Below are positions 21,779 through 30,098 of a stretch of DNA of 31,726 bases, in pieces; the first letter of the stretch is position 1, and each line of letters opens with the position of its first letter. The notes beneath the pieces are model-generated. The model saw only the letters and a list, made by a program, of their open reading frames with translations, was not told the DNA's origin and did no database searches. The position numbers were made by a program, and so were the translations under genes. The DNA is taken from assembly GCA_010092775.1 (NCBI GenBank), contig JAADYZ010000052.1, positions 1 to 31,726 of the forward strand, read 5' to 3'. The stretch comes from Chloroflexota bacterium. Lineage in GTDB: Bacteria > Chloroflexota > Anaerolineae > Aggregatilineales > UBA3940.

Positions 21779-23032
21779 ATGAACCTAGACATCGGGAAGC
21801 TAGCCCCTGTAATCGCCGCCATCGTTGCCTTGGTGCTTGGTGCGATTGGAGGTGGTATATGGGCATCTTCGGCGGTGCGCATCGAGAACACAGGCATCTG
21901 GCAGCTTGAACAGAGCTACCAGGGTTATTATGTTCTGGCTGTTGCAGACGCCTACGCTACCGACCCCAATCCCGGTATCGCAGCAGATCGGCTCTCGTTC
22001 ATCTGCCTGGAGGACGACGGCCTCAACACCGCTTTTAACGCCGCTCAGGCCCGCGCCGAGGGGTTCCCAATCCAGCAGCAAAACTTGACAGACCTGCGGG
22101 CCCAAGTTGATAGCGGCGCCATTACGGTCGCCCAGAACACCGGCGTGCCGGTCTGCTCAACGCGCCCGATTGGAGCACTACCGGGTATTCTCGGCATCGC
22201 TGTCATCTTCCTCACATTGATTGGTGCAGTTGGGTATGGCGTCTTGACGGTTATTCAATCGAGCGAAGAAGAGGCCACCAAGCCAGTCAATGCAGGCGCA
22301 GCCATTCCATCTTCATCGGCCCGCGCTTCTACAATTGGCGCGCCCCCGCCGTCAGCACCACCGAGCGTTCCAGGGGCAGCCAAACCAGCGGCATCATCAC
22401 CAGCAACCTCCAGCCCGGCCCCCGCAGCGGCAGCATCTAAACCAGCCGACCAATCGACACGGCCTGCTCGCGGTGGTCTCTTTGGTGGACGAAGGAAGGA
22501 AGTTGATGATGATGGCAGCCCCAAGAGTAGCGCCCAAGCTGGGGCGGCCCTCTCAGCAGCGGCAGAGAAAATCGATTACGCTGCTGAGGGCAAGACACCA
22601 CCAGTCGTCCAGTTTATGACCACCTACCTATTTGGCGACGACCTCTACGATGACTCTTTCAGCATCGAAACACCTGGCGGGGAGTTCCTCGGGGAAACCG
22701 GTGTAGGCATTGCAGAAACGGTGCCTGGCGGTGCCAACAAATTCGTCACGGCCATTGAAGCCTGGTTGTTCGACAAGAACGATATTCGCACGGTGACCAA
22801 GGTCTTGATGAGCGACCATGCCTTCAACGACGAGGCAATCCGTTCCAAGTTGGCCGCAAAAGGTGAGGCAGCACTGATCAAGGCAGGCGAACGGACCATG
22901 CTTGAGACAGCCTCGCTGCGAGTCCAGATCCGCGTAGTAGATTTGTCATACAAAGCGGACGCTGCTGGTGCCCCACCCAATAGCGTGGTTGAGCGCATCA
23001 CGATTGAGTTAGCTGCATGGAAAAAAGACTAA
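21779..23032 (+). CDS. Two-TM hypothetical protein with Ala/Pro/Ser linker and conserved-looking C-terminal domain
   Basis: No named family recognised. Visible layout: TM1 (about 9-29, VIAAIVALVLGAIGGGIWA), a probably extracytoplasmic domain (about 30-130) with two Cys (SFICLEDDG and GVPVCSTRP) and tyrosines (QSYQGYYVLAVADAY), TM2 (about 135-160), a low-complexity Ala/Pro/Ser linker (about 170-230), a basic patch (GGLFGGRRK), then a folded-looking C-terminal domain (about 270-417) with FSIETPGGEFLGETGVGIAETV and AWLFDKNDIRTVTKVLMSDHAF. The last part is cytoplasmic if the N-terminus is inside. The Ala-rich linker suggests a tether between membrane and cytosolic domain. It has its own promoter and ends at a bidirectional terminator. 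Function unknown. Confidence 0.8.
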   Translation: MNLDIGKLAPVIAAIVALVLGAIGGGIWASSAVRIENTGIWQLEQSYQGYYVLAVADAYATDPNPGIAADRLSFICLEDDGLNTAFNAAQARAEGFPIQQQNLTDLRAQVDSGAITVAQNTGVPVCSTRPIGALPGILGIAVIFLTLIGAVGYGVLTVIQSSEEEATKPVNAGAAIPSSSARASTIGAPPPSAPPSVPGAAKPAASSPATSSPAPAAAASKPADQSTRPARGGLFGGRRKEVDDDGSPKSSAQAGAALSAAAEKIDYAAEGKTPPVVQFMTTYLFGDDLYDDSFSIETPGGEFLGETGVGIAETVPGGANKFVTAIEAWLFDKNDIRTVTKVLMSDHAFNDEAIRSKLAAKGEAALIKAGERTMLETASLRVQIRVVDLSYKADAAGAPPNSVVERITIELAAWKKD

Positions 23033-23057
23033 CCATCCACCCAGATTGATCGAAATT

Positions 23058-23094
23058 AAAAAGAGACCAGATGAATTGCATCTGGTCTCTTTTT
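23058..23094. terminator. Bidirectional rho-independent terminator
   Basis: Sixteen-base perfect stem (23058-23073 with 23079-23094, core GAGACCAGATG / CATCTGGTCTC), 5-base loop, flanked by A5 on the left and T5 on the right, so it works on both strands. It lies between the convergent hypothetical gene (+, stop 23032) and greA (-, stop 23116). Confidence 0.95.
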
Positions 23095-23115
23095 GGTTCG
23101 CGTTTGCGGTTGCTC

Positions 23116-23592
23116 TTACTCAATACGCACGATCTTGAAGACGAGCTTGCCATCGGGCGCATTGATCCGCACTTTCGAGCCCTTCTTCTTGCCCATCAAT
23201 GCCATGCCCAACGGAGACTCATTGGAGATTTTGCCCTGCATCGGGTTGGCCTCGACCTGCCCAACAAGGAGAAAAACCTCCTCATCCGTCTCGCCGTCTT
23301 CGACCACGGTCACACGACTTCCTAAACGCACCTTGTCGTTGCTGCCAGTTTCCTGGATGATGTAGGCACCCTTGATCTGTTCTTCCAGTTCGTTGATGCG
23401 ACCAACGAGGAACCCTTGGTCCTCCTTTGCCGAGATGTACTCGGCATTCTCAGACAAGTCCCCCATTTCGATGGCCGCTTTCAGGCGCCGCGCCAATGCC
23501 GGCCGATCAATCTCCGTTAAGCGAGTGTGCTCAGCCACGAGCCTATCGTAGGCTTCTTGCGTCATAGGGTATTGTTTGGGTTCGTTTCCCAT
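23116..23592 (-). CDS. greA: Transcription elongation factor GreA
   Basis: Rescues backtracked RNA polymerase by stimulating cleavage of the transcript 3' end through the secondary channel. 158 aa, the usual length. The N-terminal coiled coil carries the tip motif MGDLSENAEYISAKEDQG with the acidic residues needed for cleavage; the C-terminal FKBP-like domain ends in NESPLGMALMGKKKGSKVRINAPDG, a family signature. The frame is open 9 codons upstream (23619), but MGNEPKQYPMTQEAYDRL at 23592 is the family N-terminus and has GAGGAG about 10 bases before it. It is the last gene of the ffh-rpsP-khpA-rimM-greA run, 44 bases after rimM, and may also have its own promoter. Confidence 0.95.
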   Translation of the reverse strand: MGNEPKQYPMTQEAYDRLVAEHTRLTEIDRPALARRLKAAIEMGDLSENAEYISAKEDQGFLVGRINELEEQIKGAYIIQETGSNDKVRLGSRVTVVEDGETDEEVFLLVGQVEANPMQGKISNESPLGMALMGKKKGSKVRINAPDGKLVFKIVRIE

Positions 23593-23636
23593 GTTTACAA
23601 TTCTCCTCGTTGGCTTCATTCAGCCAGTTAATCAAC

Positions 23637-24248
23637 TTAGTCGATCAGGCCATCCAACACATGGATGGTCATGACACCTGCATCTGTATCGACCTTGCGT
23701 ATCACATCTGGAATCGCGGGGATCAGGATTTCGCGCCCACTTGCTGAGCTAATCACAAACACGTCATTGGCCCCCGTTTCAATGATGTTGGTGATCCGGC
23801 CCAACTCCTCACCGTCTTCGGTGACAACCAACATGTTTTGAATCTGGAAGAGATAGTACTCTCCGTCTTCCAAGGGCACAGCATCATTGATGTGAATCTT
23901 GACGTAAAGACGGCGTAGGTGTTCCGCTTCGTCTCGATCATTGATGCCAACAAATTGGGCGATCAATCCGCCCCGATGGGGGCGCAAGCGCTGCACCTCA
24001 TAGGGCTGGTGATCATCCCCTAGATAGAGCGTTTTCAGCGCTTGCAGACGCCCTGGATAATCCGTCAGCACTTTGATGGCCACCTCGCCACGTACACCAT
24101 GTGGCCGTGTGATCTGCCCAACGACTAGGTACTCCACGCGCCCAGATTGCGGTTCATCTGCTGCGCGCTCTTGCTTGCGCGAAACACGCCTCACCCGGCG
24201 ACGACGCTTTTCTGGTGGCTGATTGTCCTGAGGATTGCTGTCACTCAT
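23637..24248 (-). CDS. rimM: 16S rRNA processing factor RimM
   Basis: Assembly factor for the 30S head; binds ribosomal protein S19 and assists 16S rRNA maturation. The N-terminal RimM beta-barrel runs from about 39 (EYLVVGQITRPHGVRGEVAIKVLTDYP), and the C-terminal PRC-barrel from about 130 (EYYLFQIQNMLVVTEDGEELGRITNIIETGANDVFVI, then REILIPAIPDVIRKVD). An N-terminal extension of about 38 residues is very basic (EKRRRRVRRVSRKQERA) and could add an RNA contact (inference). 203 aa against about 170-180 in model species. It follows khpA by 11 bases. Confidence 0.94.
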   Translation of the reverse strand: MSDSNPQDNQPPEKRRRRVRRVSRKQERAADEPQSGRVEYLVVGQITRPHGVRGEVAIKVLTDYPGRLQALKTLYLGDDHQPYEVQRLRPHRGGLIAQFVGINDRDEAEHLRRLYVKIHINDAVPLEDGEYYLFQIQNMLVVTEDGEELGRITNIIETGANDVFVISSASGREILIPAIPDVIRKVDTDAGVMTIHVLDGLID

Positions 24249-24259
24249 GCGGGGCTACT

Positions 24260-24490
24260 TCACACAATGTCAAGCGTAACACGTTTACCCCGACGTTCAC
24301 CCATGACTTGCAGCAAGGATCGGATCGCGTTGGCCACCCGACCATTGCGTCCAATGATCCGCCCCATATCGTCTGGCGCGACGCGGAGTTCAAGCACCAC
24401 AAGCGCTCGCGAATTGCGAACGACACGCACATGCACCTGGGACGGATCATCGACCAATTCCTTGGCGACGTACTCAACCAGTTCTTTCAT
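24260..24490 (-). CDS. khpA: KH-domain RNA-binding protein KhpA
   Basis: Small single-KH protein, 76 aa, that binds RNA and in several bacteria pairs with KhpB (Jag). The KH GxxG loop is GRIIGRNGRVANAIRSLL, the family hallmark, and the N-terminus MKELVEYVAKELVDDPSQV is typical of KhpA. The position between rpsP and rimM is conserved in many bacteria, which supports the call. The 82 bases upstream hold a short hairpin (AGCTGT 24512-24517 with ACAGCT 24522-24527) and a G-rich stretch (AGGGGG on the coding strand) that may be its ribosome-binding site at rather long spacing. Confidence 0.93.
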   Translation of the reverse strand: MKELVEYVAKELVDDPSQVHVRVVRNSRALVVLELRVAPDDMGRIIGRNGRVANAIRSLLQVMGERRGKRVTLDIV

Positions 24491-24511
24491 ATGTAATAAT
24501 TACCCCCTGAG

Positions 24512-24527
24512 AGCTGTACGGACAGCT
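24512..24527 (-). repeat. Short hairpin in the rpsP-khpA intergenic space
   Basis: Inverted repeat AGCTGT / ACAGCT with a 4-base loop, just upstream of the G-rich khpA ribosome-binding region. No T-run follows, so it is not an obvious terminator; it could adjust mRNA stability or khpA translation. Confidence 0.4.
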
Positions 24528-24572
24528 TCAGTTGGATCCTTTTTCTGATGAGGGTTGGCTTAACCGCTTGGA

Positions 24573-24974
24573 TTATTCAGTGGCACCTGCTGCTGAACTT
24601 GACCGATTACGGGCTTCTGCAATCAAGTCGTCTCGGCGTGTACGCGGATCAACTGGTTCGCGTTCGGCTTCCTCCGCGGCGGCCTCTGCCAGCAGAGCTT
24701 CAAGGTCTTCCCCAGCCTTGAGCCGTTGGTAACGATCCCAGGTACCTCGGATTTGCAGCAGCTTCTGAACGCGCTCACTGGGTTGAGCGCCATTGCCTAA
24801 CCAGTACAACGCACGCGCTTCATCGATGTCAATCGTCGAGGGTTCAGTACGTGGATTGTAGAAACCAATCTTTTCAATGAAGCGACCATCACGTGGACTA
24901 CGTTGGTCAGCGACCACTACACGATAACTTGGGTTTTTCTTGCTGCCGACGCGGCGCAAGCGAATTCTAACCAT
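24573..24974 (-). CDS. rpsP: 30S ribosomal protein S16
   Basis: Small-subunit protein needed for 16S rRNA folding. The N-terminal core is standard (MVRIRLRRVGSKKNPSYRVVVADQRSPRDGRFIEKIGFYNP, then DEARALYWLGNGAQPSERVQKLL). At 133 aa it is longer than the roughly 80-90 aa core; the extra C-terminus (from about 90) is an Ala/Glu-rich helical, charged tail (EDLEALLAEAAAEEAEREP). Such tails occur in S16 of several phyla. It lies 48 bases downstream of ffh in the same operon. Confidence 0.97.
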   Translation of the reverse strand: MVRIRLRRVGSKKNPSYRVVVADQRSPRDGRFIEKIGFYNPRTEPSTIDIDEARALYWLGNGAQPSERVQKLLQIRGTWDRYQRLKAGEDLEALLAEAAAEEAEREPVDPRTRRDDLIAEARNRSSSAAGATE

Positions 24975-25022
24975 CTTTCAACGTTCTCCTTTAACTGACT
25001 GATAAGGGCAACGCGAACCCCA

Positions 25023-26360
25023 TCAGCGGAATAATTCGCTGATATTTTGGGGTAACCGTCGCCCCTTAGACATCTTCTTCATAAGACGCCGGGCTTCCTG
25101 GAACTGCTTGATCAACTGGTTGACCTCTTGTACAGAGGTGCCACTACCCGTTGCAATGCGACGACGCCGACTGGCATTAAGAAGTTTCGGTCGCCGCCGC
25201 TCCTGCGGCGTCATGGAGTTAATTATAGCCTCAAAGCGCTTGAATTGTCTATCCATTTCTTCCGGAGGCACCTGCTCGCTTACCTGCCCCATTCCAGCCA
25301 ACTCCAGAATCTGGGTGAGCGGCCCCATCTTTTTGAGTTGTTGAAGCTGTTTGCGAAAGTCCTCAAGATCGAAGCTGGCGTCACGCAGCTTCTGTTCCAG
25401 TTCAATCGCTTCAGCCTCATCGATCTCCATCGACTCCGCTTTTTCGATCAGCGTGAGTACATCGGCCATCCCCAAGATGCGGTTAGCCAGCCGGTCAGGA
25501 TGGAATTCTTCCAGGCCATCCATCTTCTCACTGGTACCGAGGAATTTAATTGGGACACCCGTTACCTCACGCATGGAGATGGCAGCACCACCACGTGCGT
25601 CACCATCGATCTTGGTCAGAATGAGGCCGGTAATCCCCAACGCTTCATTGAAGCCTTCAGCTACATTGACCGCTTCCTGACCGATCATGGCATCCGCAAC
25701 GAGCAAAATCTCACGCGGATCAACCCGCTCCTTGATGGCCCTGACCTCATCCATCATGTCTGCATCGATCTGCAAACGGCCCGCGGTGTCGATGATGATC
25801 AGATCGGCGCCGTCGGCTTGGGCCTGGGCAAGCCCTCGTTCCACAATGTCCGGAGGGCTGTTATCGACACCCTCACTATAGACCGGAATATCCAACTGCT
25901 TGCCCAAAGAATGAAGCTGATCGATCGCCGCGGGGCGATAGGTATCTGCGGCAATCAGATAGGGGCTCATGTTGCGCTTGCGGCGCAAGAATAATGCCAG
26001 CTTGCCGGCGGTGGTGGTTTTACCCGAACCCTGAAGACCTACCAGCATCAGGATGTGTGGCGGTGAACTATGCAGTTTCAAGCGGCCTGGTTTGCCCAGC
26101 GTCTCGATCAATTCTTCATGGACGATCTTAACCACTTGCTGGCCTGGTGTCAGGCTCTTGGCCACTTCAGTGCCTACCGCTCGTTCCTTCACCCGCTTGA
26201 CAAAGGTCTTCACCACACTGTAGTGGACATCCGCTTCAAGCAGTGCTAAGCGAATCTCGCGCATGGCACTGTTGACATCATTCTCGTTGAGCTTGCCACG
26301 CTTCTTCAGGTCGTCGAAAATATTATTGAGACGACCACTCAGTCCCTCAAAAATCGGCAT
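25023..26360 (-). CDS. ffh: Signal recognition particle protein Ffh
   Basis: SRP54 homologue; GTPase that binds signal peptides of nascent membrane proteins and docks with FtsY. N domain (1-90), G domain with GLQGSGKTTTAGKLA (G1, from 108), ADTYRPAAIDQL, DTAGRLQIDADMMDE (G3), LTKIDGDARGGAAIS (G4) and GTSEKMDGLEEFHPDR, then the M domain (about 325-440) with RRRRIATGSGTSVQEVNQLIKQF, the 4.5S-RNA-binding motif. 445 aa, standard. Only a weak AAGG precedes the ATG. It begins the operon that goes on to rpsP, khpA, rimM and greA. The intergenic space to the divergent kinase-like gene is short and must hold this operon's promoter; no good match was found for it. Confidence 0.97.
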   Translation of the reverse strand: MPIFEGLSGRLNNIFDDLKKRGKLNENDVNSAMREIRLALLEADVHYSVVKTFVKRVKERAVGTEVAKSLTPGQQVVKIVHEELIETLGKPGRLKLHSSPPHILMLVGLQGSGKTTTAGKLALFLRRKRNMSPYLIAADTYRPAAIDQLHSLGKQLDIPVYSEGVDNSPPDIVERGLAQAQADGADLIIIDTAGRLQIDADMMDEVRAIKERVDPREILLVADAMIGQEAVNVAEGFNEALGITGLILTKIDGDARGGAAISMREVTGVPIKFLGTSEKMDGLEEFHPDRLANRILGMADVLTLIEKAESMEIDEAEAIELEQKLRDASFDLEDFRKQLQQLKKMGPLTQILELAGMGQVSEQVPPEEMDRQFKRFEAIINSMTPQERRRPKLLNASRRRRIATGSGTSVQEVNQLIKQFQEARRLMKKMSKGRRLPQNISELFR

Positions 26361-26495
26361 GAGTCGATTAACCTTGACTGTCTTCTGTGTTCGCTACCAT
26401 TCTATCAGTTTAACACCGAAACGTTGGAAATCTCTAAACATCATGGAGCATGGTGTCCAGAATACTCGCCCTGGCTGTCCGCAATTCAGCCACAA

Positions 26496-26504
26496 TGCTA
26501 TAAT
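26496..26504 (+). promoter_or_regulatory. Extended -10 promoter of the kinase-like gene
   Basis: TGCTATAAT is a perfect extended -10 element (TGnTATAAT) at 26496-26504, about 33 bases before the ATG at 26538. A -35 box is poor, as is usual for extended -10 promoters. It shows that the more upstream in-frame ATG (26424) is not on this transcript. Confidence 0.65.
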
Positions 26505-26537
26505 TTTGCAAGATTGCTTCACCCGTTTGGAGACAAG

Positions 26538-29500
26538 ATGCCCTGGCTAGATCAAATCCTCGACCTCATTGGCCAGCCGCCCGGCAGCCTGGTGTACCAT
26601 CTAATCGTCTTGTTTGCCGTACAAGCAGCTTTGGCGATCTGCGTTGGCCAGTGGATGCGCGAACGAGACGACAGTACGGTACGCCTCACCATAGCCACAC
26701 TGACGATCTTTGGTGCGCGCAGCCTGGTGTTGGTCGCCGCGCTGCTCGTGTCTCAGGGTGTGCTTCCTAACAACATCTTGCTGCCCCCTATCGAGCGCGT
26801 CGCGGACACGCTGACGATTCTGGCCTTGGCCTGGGTTTTCGTCACGATGGACGATCCGGTGCTGCTGGCGCGCAACTTTATCCCCGATTTGGTCGCTTCG
26901 GTGATCCTGGGCATGATGGTGGCCGCCCTACTCGGCACAGGCTATTTCTGGTTTGTGGCGGCTGAAGAGGGCAGTCTGTTTAACCAAACCTGGCTCGATG
27001 TCGTTTGGAGCATCGCTCAGATCACGGTGACTATTGGCGGATTGATCTGGCTGGTGGTACGCGGGCGCTATGTTTATGATTTGGTCATCAAGGGTATTCT
27101 CCTGCTACTACTGGGCTTAGCAGCCACTCTGCACCTCTTCCAACCAGTTCCAGGTGATGTTGCTGCAGCAATGCGCCTGGGTCAATTGATCGCAATGCCG
27201 ATGTTGGCTGCCATCGCCTACCGTCATGTGGTTGATCAACTGCTGCACTTTGACGAATTTGTACCTACACCCTCATCGAGCGCCATCGTCCCCGATCTCG
27301 TTGACGGCCAACCAGCCCTGCTGGCGGACGCTGCGCCGAGTCCGCAGCCACTAAAACCGAGCACCCCACCACCGGAAACCCTACAAGAAACGGTGCGTGC
27401 GCCAGTCGTCCCTGAGGAGAAGGTCAAAGTCGATGGGCCGCAAATCCTTGAGGTGGTCGAAGCGATTGGTGAGATGATCCATTCCCTGGACCCGACGGAC
27501 GCTGTTAAGCAAATTGCCAAAGGCACCGCCATTGCCATGCGTGCGGATGTCTGCTTGATGGCTGTCCTGGACGAAACGGCCCAGGAGGCTGGGATAGTGG
27601 GCAGTTACGACAACATTGCTCAATCCCATCTCGAACAAGCCCTCATCGATCTCAGTGATCATGCCACCATCGTCAATGCCTTAGGCCGCCTGAAACAACT
27701 CCGCATGACGCCGCAGCGCAATCGCCGTGAACTAGGTGATCTCTATCGAGCGATCGGCATTACCCATGTTGGTCCAATGTACTTGCAGCCGCTGACCCGC
27801 AAAGAAGAGCGGATCGGCCTTCTTATGGTCGGGACGCCTTATTCAGGCCGCCTGCTCACCGAGACAGAACGCAACCTACTCGATCGCCTTGCGCCATTGG
27901 CCACCCAAGTCTTCCTGAATGCTGAGGCTCACGCCGATCTACGTGAAGAATCCGACGACATCCTGAACAAAGAGGCGACCCGTCAGGCCACTATCCTGGA
28001 TGATCTGACGGCGGTCCGCACCGAGCTAACTGCCGCACGGGCCGAGTTGAACGATACACAGCGTCAAGCCGACGAGATGAAAGCCTATATCCGCACGCTG
28101 CGCCAGCAGATTGACAGCCGCCCCACTGACGAGGATTGGCTGGCCGCGCAGGCAAAAATCGTGACCCTGGAGACCAACCTGGCCCAGATGGAGGAGGTCA
28201 ATCAGACCTTACAAAACCTCCGCACGGACTACGAGGCGCTGCAAAGTCGCTATGAAATACTGCTCTCCGAGAGCGAAGATTTGCAGCAAACCAGCAAGGA
28301 AATCGAAACCTTACGACAGGACAATGAACGACTTAAGCAAGACAGTGTGGCGCTACGCCAGCACATTGAGGACCTTCGAAGTGAGGCAGAGACCAACAAC
28401 CTTGAAGCGATAGAGGCTGAATTGGATCAGCTTCGCAAGGATAATCAAGCCTTGCAAGAAGCCAGTGACAAGCTGGAACAAGAAGCTGAACGACTGCGCG
28501 CCGAAGGCAGCGCTTTAACAGGTAGCTCGATTCTTGACACCGGCTCATTCCGCCGCCAGTTTGAACAAGCCGCCCAGACCGAGATTGCGTCGCTGCGGGC
28601 GCGGCTGGCACAGGCCGCGATCAGTCAGCAGGAAGTGACTTTTCTGCAAGAGCAGCTTGCTCACAAATCCCGCGAGGCTGTGGGCCTCCAAACCCGCCTC
28701 AACGAAGCCGAGGCCCTCGCTGACGCGCTGCGAGAGCAAATCCGTGCAGGCATGAGCAGCACCTACGAACTCGACATCCTCCAATCCAAGGTGGCCAGCC
28801 AAGCGGCGGAAATCGCCAATCTCAAAGTGCAGGTAGCTGAGGCTGAAGCCACCCTGGACGATAATCTGCGCCAGGCCCAAGCCGAGTTGGAACAGGTTGC
28901 TCGCGAAGCGGTTGCGCAATTAGAAGCCAAGCTGGCCGAACGCGCGGCGCTCATCGAAGCCCTAGAGAAACAGCTCGCTGAACGAGCGCGTGCCGTGGTC
29001 GACCTCAAGGATCACATGGCCGAAGTCGAGACAGCGATGCGCAGTATGGAGAGCCAACTCACCAGTAAGACGGATGAGATTGCCGAACTGCAATCAAGCC
29101 TGGCTGAAACCCGATCACAAGCCCAACAGCGCGTCGAGGCCCTACAGCGGGAGCTCGAAAACGGCACAGGCAGCGTCAGCGAGGTGGACTACGCCCAGAT
29201 TGAAGCACTACATGCTGACCTGAGTGAGCGGGCGGCTGCCATCGAGGCATTAGAAGGGCAACTGGCACAGGCACAGCAAACGGTGCAGGGTCTGGAAACG
29301 CAGCTCCTCAACACTAATCAGTCAGTTGGCGCGTCTATTGCCGAGGTCAATCAGAACGACTCCCACAACGAGGTGGTCGCATCGATCGCGCAGGAACTGC
29401 GCACCCCCATGAGTTCAGTGATGGGCTACTCACAGCTTCTACTGGGTGAATCTGTTGGCATCTTGGGGTCCCTCCAACGCAAGTTCCTCCAACGGGTGAT

Positions 29501-30089
29501 CGCCAACACCGAGCGGATGGGCGTCTTGCTCGATGACTTGATCCGCATCACCACGCTGGATACTGGCCAACTGGACCTCGAGTTCGAGCAGGTCGATGTG
29601 GTTTATGCGATGGAAGAAGCCATCACCAGCATGGCCAATCAATTCCGCGAGAAAGAACTGACCTTGCGCCTCGCGCTGCCAAACAAGCTCCCGGTGGTCA
29701 CTGCCGACCGTGATGCAGTGTTGCAAGTCTTTGGGCATTTGCTGTCGAATGCGGCGCTTGCCTCCCCAGTACGTGGCGAAGTGCAGTTCATGATCGATGC
29801 GGCGATGGTTCCGCTGCCACCCGACAGTTCTGATGAAGTCTATTGTCTGTTTATCGCGGTTGAAGACTCCGGGGTGGGTGTGGACCCGGCAGAGCTCGAA
29901 CTCGTCTTCGAGCGCAAATACCGCGCTGATAACCCATTGATTGAGGGCTTGGGAGATACGGGGGTCAGCTTGTCCTTAGCCAAAGCCTTGATCGATGCAC
30001 ATGGCGGCCATATTCGCCTGGAAAGCGTCACCGGGGTTGGTACGACCTTTTATGTCTTCTGGCCGCTTAAGCCGCGCAATGGAGCCTAG
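26538..30089 (+). CDS. Membrane coiled-coil histidine-kinase-like protein lacking the phosphoacceptor His
   Basis: A 1183-residue multi-domain protein. An N-terminal block of about seven hydrophobic helices (about 19-232) is followed by a Pro-rich linker, a GAF-like domain (about 302-462; EVVEAIGEMIHSLDPTDAVKQIAKGTAIAMRADVCLMAV), a long Glu/Gln/Ala-rich coiled coil (about 467-930), then a HisKA-like segment and HATPase domain. The HisKA motif reads SIAQELRTPMSSVMGYSQLL: Gln (Q952, codon CAG at 29391) replaces the phosphorylated His. The ATPase keeps the N box (HLLSNAA, N1071), DSGVGV (D1110) and GDTGVSLSLAKAL. It probably senses a membrane or cytosolic signal and acts as a pseudo-kinase or ATP-driven switch (inference). 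GGAGA 4 bases before the ATG, the extended -10 box and MPWLDQIL support the start. The LysM gene starts 9 bases downstream. Confidence 0.85.
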   Translation: MPWLDQILDLIGQPPGSLVYHLIVLFAVQAALAICVGQWMRERDDSTVRLTIATLTIFGARSLVLVAALLVSQGVLPNNILLPPIERVADTLTILALAWVFVTMDDPVLLARNFIPDLVASVILGMMVAALLGTGYFWFVAAEEGSLFNQTWLDVVWSIAQITVTIGGLIWLVVRGRYVYDLVIKGILLLLLGLAATLHLFQPVPGDVAAAMRLGQLIAMPMLAAIAYRHVVDQLLHFDEFVPTPSSSAIVPDLVDGQPALLADAAPSPQPLKPSTPPPETLQETVRAPVVPEEKVKVDGPQILEVVEAIGEMIHSLDPTDAVKQIAKGTAIAMRADVCLMAVLDETAQEAGIVGSYDNIAQSHLEQALIDLSDHATIVNALGRLKQLRMTPQRNRRELGDLYRAIGITHVGPMYLQPLTRKEERIGLLMVGTPYSGRLLTETERNLLDRLAPLATQVFLNAEAHADLREESDDILNKEATRQATILDDLTAVRTELTAARAELNDTQRQADEMKAYIRTLRQQIDSRPTDEDWLAAQAKIVTLETNLAQMEEVNQTLQNLRTDYEALQSRYEILLSESEDLQQTSKEIETLRQDNERLKQDSVALRQHIEDLRSEAETNNLEAIEAELDQLRKDNQALQEASDKLEQEAERLRAEGSALTGSSILDTGSFRRQFEQAAQTEIASLRARLAQAAISQQEVTFLQEQLAHKSREAVGLQTRLNEAEALADALREQIRAGMSSTYELDILQSKVASQAAEIANLKVQVAEAEATLDDNLRQAQAELEQVAREAVAQLEAKLAERAALIEALEKQLAERARAVVDLKDHMAEVETAMRSMESQLTSKTDEIAELQSSLAETRSQAQQRVEALQRELENGTGSVSEVDYAQIEALHADLSERAAAIEALEGQLAQAQQTVQGLETQLLNTNQSVGASIAEVNQNDSHNEVVASIAQELRTPMSSVMGYSQLLLGESVGILGSLQRKFLQRVIANTERMGVLLDDLIRITTLDTGQLDLEFEQVDVVYAMEEAITSMANQFREKELTLRLALPNKLPVVTADRDAVLQVFGHLLSNAALASPVRGEVQFMIDAAMVPLPPDSSDEVYCLFIAVEDSGVGVDPAELELVFERKYRADNPLIEGLGDTGVSLSLAKALIDAHGGHIRLESVTGVGTTFYVFWPLKPRNGA

Positions 30090-30098
30090 ACCGTCATC

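Noticed and set aside
25128..25994. 288-codon open frame on the plus strand within ffh
   Set aside because: It is antisense to a fully conserved Ffh, has no recognisable domain and lacks a credible ribosome-binding site.
26424..26537. 38-codon N-terminal extension of the kinase-like protein from the ATG at 26424
   Set aside because: A perfect extended -10 promoter (26496-26504) lies inside it, and the extension is not hydrophobic or family-like.
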